Position numbers and translations under genes: made by a program
In this document: one piece after another, positions 1-13,108 of the stretch
Layout of the letters: every line of letters begins with the position of its first letter
How positions within the stretch are numbered: position 1 is the first letter of the stretch
Notes under the pieces: model-generated
The model's input: the letters and a program-made list of their open reading frames with translations, nothing else
Told to the model about the DNA's origin: nothing
Database searches by the model: none
Assembly: GCA_000499405.2 (NCBI GenBank)
Contig: HG738138.1
Coordinates: 10,848,888-10,912,887 of the forward strand
Origin: Onchocerca volvulus
Taxonomy: Eukaryota > Nematoda > Chromadorea > Rhabditida > Onchocercidae
Direction of reading: 5' to 3'
Length of the DNA: 64,000 bases

Positions 1-124
1 TTTTAAAAGTTTTCACTGTGTTTTTTTGTCAATTTAAAGACTTGGCAAGTAAATGGATTAGTGGATCTGCCATTTGCCTTGAAAAACTTCGGTCTGTTCT
101 CTTCAATTTCGAGCAAAATTTCAG

Positions 125-1595
125 GTATTGCAGTTATACATGGTGAACAGAAAGATGTTGAAGAAAGTGGTTTAGAAGATGGTCGACAAAGTCCTCCACT
201 GGATGGTAAGCCAAGCGAAAATCTCACCGCTTTCGAGCTCTTTCCAGGTAACGCTTCTTTGTAAGCAAAAATGATATCAACTAACCTTTTCGGGCTAATA
301 ATCACTTAATTTCTTTCGTTGTTGAGTACCAAATCCTGTAATTCTAATTCACAATTTACGAACACTTATTTCAAATTAGAGCTCATAAGAAAAATCTTCT
401 CCGTTAAAGCTTTAAGCAAGGGTTAGAGCTTTGATGGAATAAAAGATTTTCCGTATGAGTTAGAATTCGTTTAAAGTTATCATTTAAAATATTTTTTATA
501 GCTGAGATATAAGTTTTGCTGCTGCTTTATAACGCTTACTCTTTTTTTTTTCTTTTCGTTTCAAGTTATAGTCATGATAATTCGTATTTTTAATTCATCG
601 TAACATATTTTTAGCTCAAGTTGCGAAAGAAAAACCTCCATTAACAGTTGTTGGTGATGTAGGTGGGCGTATAGCAATTATGGTGGTAAGTATTCTGTAT
701 CTCTTCTTTCACTATAAATCTAAGGTATAATAATTAAGTCGTAAAATAATTTCAGTTTTGATGAGGAACGATGTGTAACTGCTTTCCGGTCAAACGTAAA
801 TGTTCATTTATAGGATGATATAATTGATGATGCGCAATCTTTTGTCGCTGTCGCTCAGGTGCTGAAGAATCATGGTGCTTATAAAATTTATGTCATAGCT
901 ACACATGGGTTGTTATCAGCAGATGCTCCTGATCTTCTTGAATCTTCGCCCATTACTGAGGTAAACTGTACTACTGAACTTGGATTTATTATCAGTCATT
1001 TATCACATTGCTAAATAAAATTAACCTAGACACTAAAGTTGGAATAAAATCAAATAGTTCCATTCTTTTTCTCAGAATCTCATGAAATAAAAAACATCTA
1101 GAGTGTATCTTTAATGATTTGCTGATAATAATAATAGCAGGATTAGTTTGAACTTTGGACAATAAGCCATTGTATAGATGACTTAGCCAGGGTATTAATT
1201 AGGTTTTAAAACAATGCTAACTTATTAGCAATGATAAAAGAAAAAAAACATTGTCGATGGGCGATGATTAAGGAAACGAATTTGCTTGATAGTGCATGTA
1301 TGGTACTTATATATTGCAACATAATTTGCAGCAACCTAGGGAATGAATATTTTATGAAAGATGGTGTGCATCGTTTGTTCAGTTAATTTATCCACTAAAT
1401 TTCATTATTGAGTTTTCTACGTAATATATAGTTCAGGTGATTGTGACAAACACAGTACCCCATGAGGTGCAAAAGCTGCGCTGTCATAAAATTAAAACAG
1501 TTGATATATCATCGATGCTATGTGAAGCAGTTAGGCGAATTTATCACAACGAGTCGATGGGACAAATGTTTCGAGGTGTAACGATTGGTGATTAA
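125..1595 (+). CDS. PRPP synthetase-associated protein, 3' exons (5' end outside window)
   Basis: This is the C-terminal part of a phosphoribosyl-pyrophosphate synthetase-associated protein, a non-catalytic regulatory relative of PRPP synthetase in nucleotide biosynthesis. Four exons fit in phase: 125-247, 615-685, 814-960 and 1437-1595, all GT-AG, ending in TAA. They give about 165 residues. Diagnostic stretches are GIAVIHGEQ at the start, then [49 protein letters not shown] and KIKTVDIS. In catalytic synthetases the VDD segment continues into a PRPP-binding loop with D-T-x-G-T. Here it reads [10 protein letters not shown], as in the associated proteins, so catalysis is not expected. The first exon begins with the last two bases of a split Gly codon. 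Bases 1-124 are intron. Family assignment is from remembered human PRPSAP similarity; it is strong. Confidence 0.93.
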
Positions 1596-3732
1596 AATTA
1601 GATGATGATTGGTAATAATGGTCACTGAAACTATTCGAGTAAATACTACAATATGTTCTATGAACTGGTAGTTAAAATTTTATAGTACCGTTCTTTGTTT
1701 CGGTGAATTATCAGACTGATAATATTATAATTTTTTTCAAGAACCTGTTTTGTGCATATTGTTTTCCATATTTTTGTTTTTATTGTTTCTATAATGGTAT
1801 TATGTTGCAGTGTAGAGAATAGATGAAAAGCATAGTTCAATGCGTGTAACATTTGCTTCGGCGAAAGTCAAACCTCTGATTAGTTCTTTTTCTATACTCG
1901 ACGAATCTATCCTGTTGTCATAGCCTATACAAACACTGGGGACGGTTTGGCCAAATTTTCTGCCTTTCTCATATCCATCATTGATTTGCAGATCTTTGCC
2001 TACTATACCTTTAATATCATATTTTCTCATATTTTCTCTATGGAACTTACTCTGATAACACAAACTGTAAGCAGAATTGTCAACTTTGCATAGAAGTGTT
2101 ATGATAGTTACGGCAATGCATGGAAAACATGAACATAACTATACATTCGTAAAAGGTTTTGACTTTATGCCTAAAGCTGCCAGATTAGCAGCTGAAAACT
2201 CTTGATTTTACTGTACCCTATGTAAAAGTAGGGATAAAAACTAATGAATTAAATGATTTAGGTCAAGACTTAGTTTTCATAATATTAGTCGTCTAACAAT
2301 AATTCCAATGATACTTGCTGGCAGTATGTTTGTAATCATTCCTTTGTTGAATAATAGCCATATAAAAAAAATTTGCCATAGGATATTAGGGCATAGTTGT
2401 AATGTTCAGAAAAAAATTGAAGGATCGTTAGCACATGAAGAAGGGACCTGAGTTCTCGTTAGGCCTAAATTCACTAAATTGTGGAATTCAGCTAACTTCA
2501 GTTGAATTGTTTCTCAATTCATCAGCAGTTTCGTTAAAATAAATTTTAAAATGCTTTGGAGAATTGGTGTATCTTGATTGCTTTGATGATTTTCGCTAAT
2601 TTTGAAATGAGGCTATACTGATTTTGCTTTCTGTTCATTTCATTTATTGTAAAATCAATTCAGATTTTTTAACAGTTTGCTTATAGTGCCATGACTAATA
2701 TATGTCAAAATTATCAATACTTCTTTATTTAGTACGTAGTTAACATACTTACTTCTGGAGGAGTTTGTTGTAATTAATCCATTCTTGCAGTAAATCTCTG
2801 TCGTAATTATTACATTTGGAGAAAAACTGTTAGTGCTGATAATATTATGCGTTATTTTCGTGCTTTAATTTTCTGATCTTAGACAAATATATGAATACAT
2901 GTTATTTGGCTTCCGACCGGGCAATTGCTAGGCATTCGTTGTTATATGGTTACTATTTTCGTCTCTTGAAAATTAACAATTTTAATATTAAAAGTGCAGA
3001 TTATAGAATTTCATTTCATTATTTTATTAAATACTGTAATTAGATTTTGTAAAATCTAAAACAGTGAGAACTGACTTAGTGATGTATTCCATTTAAAAAT
3101 TTTGCCAGTCGCTTACATCCGCGAAGACATATATAAATTGAGAATGTTTTGGGAGAAGATAAGAACAAATATCTGACATTCTCACGCACGTGTGTGGACG
3201 TAATCTGATGCAACACATTCATTCGGATAATACTTTTTGCTTCGACAATTTAGAACGCATACAGGAAAAATATAACAAGATTAGAATGCATTATTGACAA
3301 TCTGTACATGATGCGATTGAGAGAATAAATCATAAATATTAGATGGAATGTTCTTTTCAGTAACTTCCAAGTAATCCTAACGTTCTTTTAGTGATTCTGT
3401 GAGATAACCAAATCAGAAGGGAAATTCAGTAAGAATGAAGCTTTAAACATAAGGTGTTATTCTATGTGGTAGTGGTACAGGGAACGTTCCAACTAATGAT
3501 AATGAATCCTTCGAATTATCGGTTTCAAATTTTCCTTTTAAATTATTCAGATTTTTGAAATTGTCATTTTGCAAATGATTCTTCTGAATTATTGTCTCCA
3601 GACATCTATTTCTGACAATCTATCCATCCCAAATTCATTCCGTATTTTTTTTTCAGATAATCCATTTCTAAATTTATTCATTACTGTAATAGATATTGAT
3701 ATCTAATATATCAGTAATCAGTATGATAGTTA
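1596..3732. other. Intergenic, between convergent genes
   Basis: No exon-like open stretch with conserved content was found on either strand. It lies between the 3' ends of the PRPSAP gene (+) and the LAPTM4-like gene (-), so it should hold both 3' UTRs. The short ORFs at 1658-2063 have no recognisable content. Confidence 0.6.
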
Positions 3733-5633
3733 TCATCGGAAGATAAGTGTTTTCATTGGTGTACTGAATTTAAGACAGTAATGCATATATCGGCTTCTTT
3801 CCTTCAAGTAATGATAGCAGTTGTGAATGATCATTACATACCAACACTAAAAATTTTTACACTTTAATAATTATTTATTAAATTAGAGAAAAATGGATTT
3901 TTATTAGTTAAAATTCTTCAGTAGTCATTTTATTTTAATCTCACATTTTGAAGCTAATGAGAAATTTTAGTTTCAGATAATATTTTACTGAAATTACCCG
4001 TTTTTAATCAATTTTCTACCTTTATCAAAATTATTTCTCGAAAGAAACAGAACAAATCAATGCAAAATGATTGGATGCATTTAATTACCTGTAATATAAG
4101 ACAAATAAAGTAAAGGATGAAAATAGTGATAAATCGTGCAGTAGTTCGAGCATCCAATGCGACAGTAGAAGTGCCGGGATTCTCATCAAATGATGCCGCA
4201 CTCATCAATCGATAAAATATTGTTGAATTTGTGGAAAATGCAATAATACCACATGTTAAGCCAAATGCAAGGAGTAATACTACAATTATCTAAAAATACG
4301 ACATTTAATTAAGTGAAAATGATGTTTTTATTGCTAATTATATCATTGATTCAAAACATAATTAGAATATTTCAAATCTATAAATTCCAGTGATAACTTC
4401 AGTTTTTGAATTTTGATTTCAGATTTCTCTATTGAGAATTGAAAAAGAAATAGTTCGAGTGAATTCTTTTCTTTTTTATCTATTTAAACAAAAGAAAAAA
4501 ATCTACCTGTACGATAAGATGAGGTATGAGAAATGTGGCAGTGTTACGGATTATTCCGGCAAAAAGTAGGAGAACTGCTAAAAAACTAAGGGCAATACAT
4601 ACTATAGATGCGGCGAACGATTTGATCACATAGCTATCACATGTACCTGTAATTAACATATTCATTCCAATTTGCAAGGATGAATTTAAAGCAAAGGTTG
4701 AAGATAATTTGGGAAAAAGCGATTTACCTGCGACTTTATCATATTTAATGTCGTGCTCCACAATTATCACTAACGAGTTAATGAGAAATATTAGTAGCAT
4801 TAAAAGCTCTGTACCTGAAATATTTCGACAAGTTGAAATGTTTAAATTGTTGAATATTCAAAGTGTGATAGTATGAAATGAGAAAAGTGATCCAATTCTG
4901 TTAAAACTGTTTTTTAGTTTTCTTATTTTTCAAATTAAATATGGAATTATGCCGTACCACTGCAATATTTAAGCTCAATAAATCAATATGAAATAAAAAA
5001 GTAAAAGGTTAAAGGGAGCGTTTATCTTGATTGAATAATTTTGAATTCTAAGACAATCAAACTATCGCAAATTTGAAGAAAATTTTCGTGAATAACTGGT
5101 CAAAATTAATCACAACAATTTTTTTCAAAGTAATGGTTCCTGATAATCAATATACTGTTAATTACATCAATATATTGAAATAAATTTATCTTTAGAATGA
5201 AATATGTTCTACAGCAACTTCCTTATTGTGATAAATTTATCGTGTTTTTTCAATTAATATTTTTCTTACCAGTGTGTACTTGAAGCATATTACACTTGAT
5301 ATTCAACCGATCTTCCTTATCAGTCAGTAATTATTCATATTTAAACGATTTTTTTGAATTTATGGTAGTTTAATACTTTATATTATTTCATTGAATTTAA
5401 TTGCTATGCTGAATTATTCTTATGATAAGCTCTAGATTTTGTAATTTGAAGGAAAAAGAAAAATTACCAGCAACGATAAGAGCTCCAGTTTTTATATGGA
5501 AACAATTACAAAAGCAACGATAATTTTCGCTTGATTCATTGAATTGCATCGATTTGGGCAACGTATCAGTTGTGGTACCATCAATATCTTGATCATCAAC
5601 AAGCATTGCTTGCCTAATTTGTCCATTCATCAT
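3733..5633 (-). CDS. LAPTM4-like lysosomal transmembrane protein, complete
   Basis: Five minus-strand exons join in phase: 5633-5468, 4814-4728, 4646-4507, 4289-4089 and 3846-3733 (TGA). They encode 235 residues, close to the roughly 230 of animal LAPTM4 proteins. The N-terminus has the family's Cys-rich entry to TM1, YRCFCNCFHIKTGALIVAG. Hydrophobic segments follow in exons 1-2 (LLMLLIFLINSLVIIV), exon 3 (two: SIVCIALSFLAVLLLFAG, then a polar turn IIRNTATFLIPHLIV continuing into exon 4) and the end of exon 4 (FITIFILYFICLILQ). Exon 5 begins CWYVMIIHNCYHYLKER, matching the family's post-TM4 W-N-C-Y-R-Y-I motif. Family members sit in late endosomes and lysosomes. The short tail ends FSTPMKTLIFR and lacks the PPxY motifs of vertebrate LAPTM4, so Nedd4-type binding is not supported here. 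Two adjacent Met codons could start it. Confidence 0.88.
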
Positions 5634-5809
5634 TTCTACTAATTGAGTGAGGAGAATTCAATCGAAATTAGATTGTTTCAATCGAAGTATATTATCTAAA
5701 ACATCAGCGCATTGGTAGAGTTAAAAATTCAACGAATCACAACAATGTTTAAATAAATCGAAAAAAGAAATGAAAAAAATAAATCGGAAAAAGAAATATT
5801 GAATCGTTT

Positions 5810-5858
5810 TAAATAAATTGGAGAAAGAAAAAGAAGTTTTCTTTCTCCAATTTATTTA
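5810..5858. repeat. Perfect inverted repeat, 22-bp stem, 5-nt loop
   Basis: The arm at 5810-5831 is the exact reverse complement of 5837-5858, with loop AGAAG between. It lies about 180 bp upstream of the LAPTM4-like start codon. The flanks do not extend the pairing. Confidence 0.85.
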
Positions 5859-7818
5859 TAACAATTTGCAGAATAAAATTTCATGCCTTTAATAGGTTAG
5901 TCTAATAAATGGATTAAATAAATTTACATTTTCAAGTTTAAAATTTGAAAGTGGCAGATGAAATTTGAAAATCAGTAAATGCAAGCATATTCTTCATATG
6001 ACATGCTATTAAGCAAAAACAGTTTGGAAATAAGAAAAAGGAAAAGAAACGAAAAAAGAAGTCCTTTGTTGAGTTAGTTTGTCAATTTAGCTGGAGTCAA
6101 AAATTGATGTGCCACATGAGGAACTAAAATGTGAATTGTGAATTAGAAAAAGAGGCATTGGTAAAAAAAAAAAAAAAAAAGAAACAAAATAGGCTTGCAA
6201 AGATTAATCTTAACATAGAATTATCGCTGTTATAAATCTGAAACCTATGTTTCAAAAATCTTCGAAAGATACCCACTTACGAATCAATTTTAACAGTTAG
6301 CAAAAATTTATATATGCTATTATGATATAGCATGCAAAATTAATTACAATTAATTCTTAATAGTTGTTGAAACTGAGAAATATTACGATATTACAATATT
6401 ACATAGACAAAAATAAGCAATGATAATATTCGTTTTAGATAAATAAATAAGTAGTAAAATTACCTGAAATTAAATGAAAAATTTTGATAATTTTTTTCTC
6501 TCAAATAAATAAAACAAAAAGATGGTAGCAGAACACACTTTTGTTCCTGAAATTTATTAGAATCATCTAAACAAAATATTTATTTGTTTAATCAATTTAA
6601 CCTAGTTAATAAAACGTATTGAAATCTAACTGTTGGGAAAAATATTAAAAAATTGGCGAAATAATAGTAAAAGAAAACATTTTTAGTATAAACTAATCAA
6701 ATTAATAAATTTTATTGTCGACTACAGCCAGTATTAATAATTCTCTCTCACTCTATAACAATATTGATTTCTATTCCTGGAAATACTTACACTTTATTAT
6801 CAATAGTAAATATGCTATCAGCACACTAATTACAACCTTACTGGTCAAAATATTTAACAAAAACTTCTATCAGCAATAAAAGTAATTAATTGTCTCAGTA
6901 GTAACAGTAATGGTAACAACAGCAATAATCAAATACTGTAACTAAAAATTGAAGACTATATACATATTCTAAACAAATTTTAAAATTGTTAAAACGTAGG
7001 AAATCAAATAAAGTTACTCACAAACGCTAGAAATATAAAATTGTTATCGATTTAGGCTTTCAAACTTATGGCCAATAGCCAATGATGCGTCATTATGCAC
7101 CACATTTACACTTTTTATGAGTTAACTTTGTTGGCTCTATGACTTGTATGTGTATATTCACGTACGTTTTTATACGCGTATTCATGTACGTATATATATA
7201 TAATTGTATATATGAATCCACGTACCAAACATGAAGGTGAAAAATAAAAGAAGAAAGGAACGAAATTAAATTGGAGTTTATAGGACAAATTATGTTTCCT
7301 TGAAAATAAGTTCTTAGCATAATTTTCTAGGATGCTTGTATTCAAAAAAGAGATATTAACAAACAAAGTATGTCCGATTGCAACACATAATGCTCGCATT
7401 AAATTGTAAAATAATAACAAATCTCTATAAATAAAAATAAATCATTAATATTACTAACATTACAGTATGATATATACATAATATTTCATGCAAATTTTTT
7501 CATACATTTCATATGAAAATAGAGAAGATTTTCTGAATTTTCATACTGATGTGAATAAATAACAAGTTTATTAGTTAAAAGTTTTCTTTTAGAGTAAAAG
7601 TCTGGTTTAAGATTCGATTTTATTTATTAAAAAATCTGGTAGCAGCAATTGTAATAATACTTGTAGAAGGAGTGATAACAATAGATTACTTTTCTTTTTT
7701 TGACCACAAAATGATAAAAAATTTAACTAAATAGTAACAAAGATGCAGGATAAGATGAACTTCCCATCAGTATCATTATTATCACTGAATTATGTCATTT
7801 TCATTGTCAGTGTTTCTG

Positions 7819-7996
<178 letters not shown>

Positions 7997-9969
7997 GGTA
8001 TTTCTTTCATTCATTCCAGAATTTTCCTCCTTTAATTACAATTTGAATAATGTCAGCATGGTTTTCTAAGAAGCTTACATAAATAATCAATTTATTTGAA
8101 TATTTACATACCAGTATCTACTTTTCATAAGTATTTCCTTACCTGAAAAACATCAAAAGATCGAAATACAGCGACGAATGGAAATGAAGAATAGCACAGG
8201 GAAAAACTTTCTGTTGTGTTGGTGACATTTTTGAAATTTTTTGGCCGATTATTTAAAGATGAATGCATGATAAGATAAGAAAAGATATGCCGAATACTTC
8301 TTGATGTATCAGCAGAAGTTTAAAGTAGCGAAGTTCAAAAAATATAAGCTCTATCTGCATTCTGTGATAATATCATATATCAGTAAGTTATTTATGTGCA
8401 AAGAGAATCTTTTTCACTGTAAAAAAGAAAAATAAAAATAATCGAAAAATAGTTAACAAAGATAAGATGGATGAAAAGTCGAAAGTTTGTTTTAAAGATA
8501 TTGGACGGGATCAAGCGACAATTTTAAGCGATATTTAGATAATCATTGATAATACTGTTACAGCATATTTTACAGCATTGTATACATACTGAATTATTTG
8601 TAAAAAAACAAAAGAGTTATGAAATTGAGAAAAATACTGAAAAAGATCGTCGATGTACTTGTTTTTTAAATGTTTCACAACTAATTTTGCTCTGAATCAG
8701 ATGATAAATTATCATATATATCGAAATAGTCGATGCATATTGTCGTTTGTGATCAACAGAATTGAAAATAATCTCCTAAAAGACTGCTGCATTCTTTAAT
8801 TTGGTGACATGCTATATAATTTAGGTCTAAATATCAGATACAAAGCAATAAGCTGTTAGGTGTAAATTTTATTAGGGTAGGTAGTGTGAATGTTGTAAAG
8901 TGTAAAAAGAAAGGTCGCTAAGATAGTGTGACTAATAAAAAATCCATTAAAAATGAATGTCAGTAAAGTTTTCAGTTATAAAATGGATTATCTATAGTTT
9001 ATCGAAATTGTAAATGGGCAAATACAATTTTTTTGTTAATTTTTTTAATCTCCCAATTTATCTTAAACTTGAAATTTTCCTGTTTTAAATTTATAGAGGA
9101 ATGCTATTATTTCCCGTTCAACCTATTGACCATATATAAAGTCAAGCTTTTTAAATCGAAGATCTTTTGCTATAAAATTTAAATCTTCCTGTTGATTCTT
9201 CTGATATTTACCTAAAAATGCAAAATACATTTCAAGGAAGCTATTGAATATGCGATTTATCCTGTTGGATGCCCAGCTCGAAAAAAAAACTGAAAAAAAA
9301 GGACAAAAATAAAAAAAAAGAATGTAAAATTGAAAGACCAAAAATGTTACTTTCCACTTTTAAATATATTGATTACATAGTGATGAAAATCAATCAAACA
9401 TCATAAAATTTTAATTAAATAAGGCATTAGAATTTACCTTAAACAAGAGGTCAAAAATAGTTGAAATAATAATCAAATCTATAAATGACGGAAAAAGAGA
9501 ACATCTAAAAATCAATGGAAAAGAAAAATAAACAAGAGCCTGCTCACGGCGAAATATTACTTTATTTACTTATAATAGTTCTTTAGAACAATTAAAATTT
9601 TAGCAATGAAAATATTGGCGAAGTTACAATTATACCAAAATCAAATAAAAAAAAAAAAAAAAAAAGGAAAAAAAAAAGTTGAAGCGGTCGAAATTCGCCT
9701 TATGTCAACAAAGGGATACACTGATTGGTAAGCAAGCAAACAATTCTTTTCATCATGATGTCATCCATTACTTGCTTATTTGTTAAAAAAATGATTCTAC
9801 TAAAAGTTGTCATGATGAAATACGTGATTCATAAAAATTCGAAGAAATTGAAGAGATGACTGGAATGTAATATTCTTCTCTTTTTATGGAAATCGATAAT
9901 TTATGAAAATGCTTTAAACACTCTTATTTATATTCCTAATGCTTATTTGACTCACAAATTATACATTTT

Positions 9970-10385
9970 CAGTTGCATTTTCGAAACAAACATACTTGCA
10001 AATAAATAACATAACATCATCAATGCACTTTTAAATAAAACTTCCTGAGAAGCACAGTTACGAATAAATAGTATAACATCATCAATAAATAATATAATAT
10101 CAATAAAAATGCAATTGTACTGCTAAATAGAACTTCCAGACAAAAAAGTTGCAAATAAATAAAATGACATCATCAGTTGCACTTTTAATTAAGATTCCAA
10201 ACAAACAAAGCAGCAAATAAATAATCTGATATCACAAGTAAATAAATAACATTATTAAAGGTGCAATTATACCTTTAAATAAAATTTCCAGACAAACTCA
10301 ATTGTAAGTAAATAATCTAACATCATCAACTGTACTTCTAATTAAATTTTCCGAATTGCAAATAAATAATATAACATAAATAATG
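9970..10385. repeat. Tandem repeat with alternating 62- and 91-bp units
   Basis: Diverged units beginning with GCAAATAAATAA-like sequence start near 9998, 10060, 10151, 10213, 10304 and 10358. Spacings are 62, 91, 62, 91 and 54, so every second unit is 153 bp apart. Shared landmarks inside units are ACATCATCA, TGCACTTTTAA and TTCCAGACAAAC. The long units carry an extra roughly 29 bp of AATAAATAATAT-type sequence. A partial unit precedes 9998. Confidence 0.8.
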
Positions 10386-12497
10386 GAACGAAAATGAAAT
10401 TTGGCGATTTCGTTTCATTGTAATTAATTGCACTTTGAAAAAGAAAGATGGTCTCCCTAAAAAGATTGTAATTATGAAGAAAAAAAAAATAATATATTTG
10501 TTCTGAAGGTTTCAACATGTTGAGTGTTCGAAAAATTCAAATACCATCAATTTCAGGAAGATTATTTATCATATGAAACTTGAATACATTAGAGATTTTC
10601 TGAAAAAGCTAAATGGTAAATAAACTTCCCTTCTGAAAAAAATTTCCTTCTTGCAAACATAAATCGAATGTGGGATATAAACAATAGCAGTTTTGGATAA
10701 TCCTAATTTTATTTGAATATAAATATAATAATTTTTTTACTTTAATTTTGCAATTCTTGTTCAAATACTGAAATTTCGATATATGCTGCATGCAATAAAA
10801 CGGTCAAAACGTCAATTCCGATATGAAGAATTGTTCAATTTGTAAAAAAAAAAATAACATCTATGTTACATATCCATTAAGTATTGTTTAATGACAATGA
10901 TGCTTATCATTTATTTTTTGTCCCCTTAAAAATTTCATGCAGCATTCATTTGATCGTTTTTAGTTTTATTTGCCCAATTTCAGAATTTCTAGAGCTGGAA
11001 ATTTTCTCTGTTGATAAGATTAAATGTTGGAGCGATCCTTTATCCTTTGTTTTTTATTTACATATCATTATCATCATTATCATTCATTTTCAGCCATTTA
11101 GTGCCTTATTCTTTTAGTGATTTAACAACAACCGCAAATCGGATACAATCAAATATATATTTCGAATGACTCTCAGAGTGTTAATCATTAATTAATTCAA
11201 ATCTCTGATCTTGATTGGCAAATATGATAATCTCCTCTCAATTTGTGTATGATTATTGATATATATCTTTGGCTTCATTATCTTTGTGACAAAACTATTT
11301 CGGATAAATGTTGCAGGAATATGACCGATAAGTTCATTATAATTTTATAGTAACGATTAGGTTAACTTAAATTAAGCCAACTCAAATCAAGAAGAATTTC
11401 AATAAAGTGGCATTCTAGACCTACTGAAGATTTAATCTGTCTAAGCTTGTCAAATATGATCAGATTACACAGAAATAGTATGCAGTGCTGGTTATCTTTC
11501 CGGTTTTATAAGGTTTTGCAAGATAAGGATGAAATAAATCTAAAACTTAGTGATAATATATTCGCACGGTTGGATACAAAGTATTTAAACCAAATTTTCT
11601 TTATTCCCGTCTGCACTAACTTCATGTTCTAATTTCACTCTCTAATCTAATTGGTAATTTTATCAAGATGAAGATGAAATCCTCAAATCTAGGAATCTTT
11701 CACATTACTACAATTCAATTCATCATCGAATAGAGAAAGATTAACATTTCCTTAACTTTTTTTAGATACATTAAATCCTAGCAAAGAGAAAGAAATATTT
11801 GCACATTACCTTTATGAGCTTTAAAGCGTAAATCAATGAATGTTGGTTCATTGGTCATCTTCTGTCTATATAGACATGTCAATCAATGGTTCGAATTAGA
11901 ACAGTCAAACTTTAAACAAACACGAAATGAAAAAATTGTCTGAAACGATTTATGCCAGAAAAAAAAAAAGGAGCGATGACAAATGACAAGTTTGACAAAT
12001 GTTATTGAAGATGACATCGATATTTTGATCAAAGATCAACCAAATTTTTACCAACCAAAAAAAAAAAAAAAAATGAAATTTGAAATTTTATGGTTGCAAA
12101 TTGGTTGCTAATTTAAATTCCCAAAATTTTAAAATCATTCAGACATTCCTTAGAGTGCATTTCCTTTGATTTATAATTCTCCTTTAGAAGATTATTTCTA
12201 CAAAATTTTCAGTCATTTACTCATTTGCTTATTGTATTGCAAATGGAATACATACCTAAATTAAGATAAAAATTCCAAATTTTATTTAAAATACTTGAAA
12301 ACAACCAAAATATTGTTTATGCTGAAATTCTTTAATTCATGCAGTTATTTTAAAAAGCAAGTTAATTTCAAAAATTCACGAAATTAATTTGAAAGATCCA
12401 CCCCCTTCTATGCTGAAATGAAGGTGAAAAAGTCCTTCTAAGCAATTGGAATTTCTTTATTAAATCTTAGCTTTTCTTTATTTTTTGTTCCTTTTTT

Positions 12498-12499
<2 letters not shown>

Positions 12500-12570
<71 letters not shown>
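12500..12570. repeat. Poly-T tract, 71 bases
   Basis: Uninterrupted T71. Length is likely polymorphic or inaccurate in assembly. Confidence 0.95.
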
Positions 12571-12571
<1 letters not shown>

Positions 12572-13108
12572 AATTACAATGATATATAACAATTATCGTT
12601 GGAAAATAATGAGATTTGTTCTAAAGATTTGGAAAAAAATTTTCCTATTATAAAAGAACTTTGACAGGTTTATTAAGATGAATAAGTGATGAAAATGGAT
12701 AATAAAATAATGTGGTTTATTATAATTTAAAATAAGTTGTTAAGTTAATAAGAATAAAAGGATTATTTTTTTTTTTTTAAAGCACGAAATGGAACAAAAT
12801 GAGTTAACACTAATGACGAAAGGAACAAAATAAATTAACGTTAATGCTGGATAAAATCGAATTTAAAGAAGGACAGCAAAAATTAAAAAAATGATAAAAA
12901 TGATGGGTTAATTATAAATGTTAGCATATATACTAAAAGACTGATAATTTTATAATTTTATCGATTACAGTAAAGAGCTTGATGAAAAAATAATTAAAAT
13001 ACCAGCAAATAATAATATTTATTAAAATTTTATATAAAATTTGGGATTTGAATGAACAACAGTAACTGAAATAAATTACGCCACCAATATGATTCCATTC
13101 ATCATTTC

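Noticed and set aside
1658..2063. Two minus-strand ORFs after PRPSAP
   Set aside because: No recognisable domain or splice partner, and they lie in the 3' flank between convergent genes.
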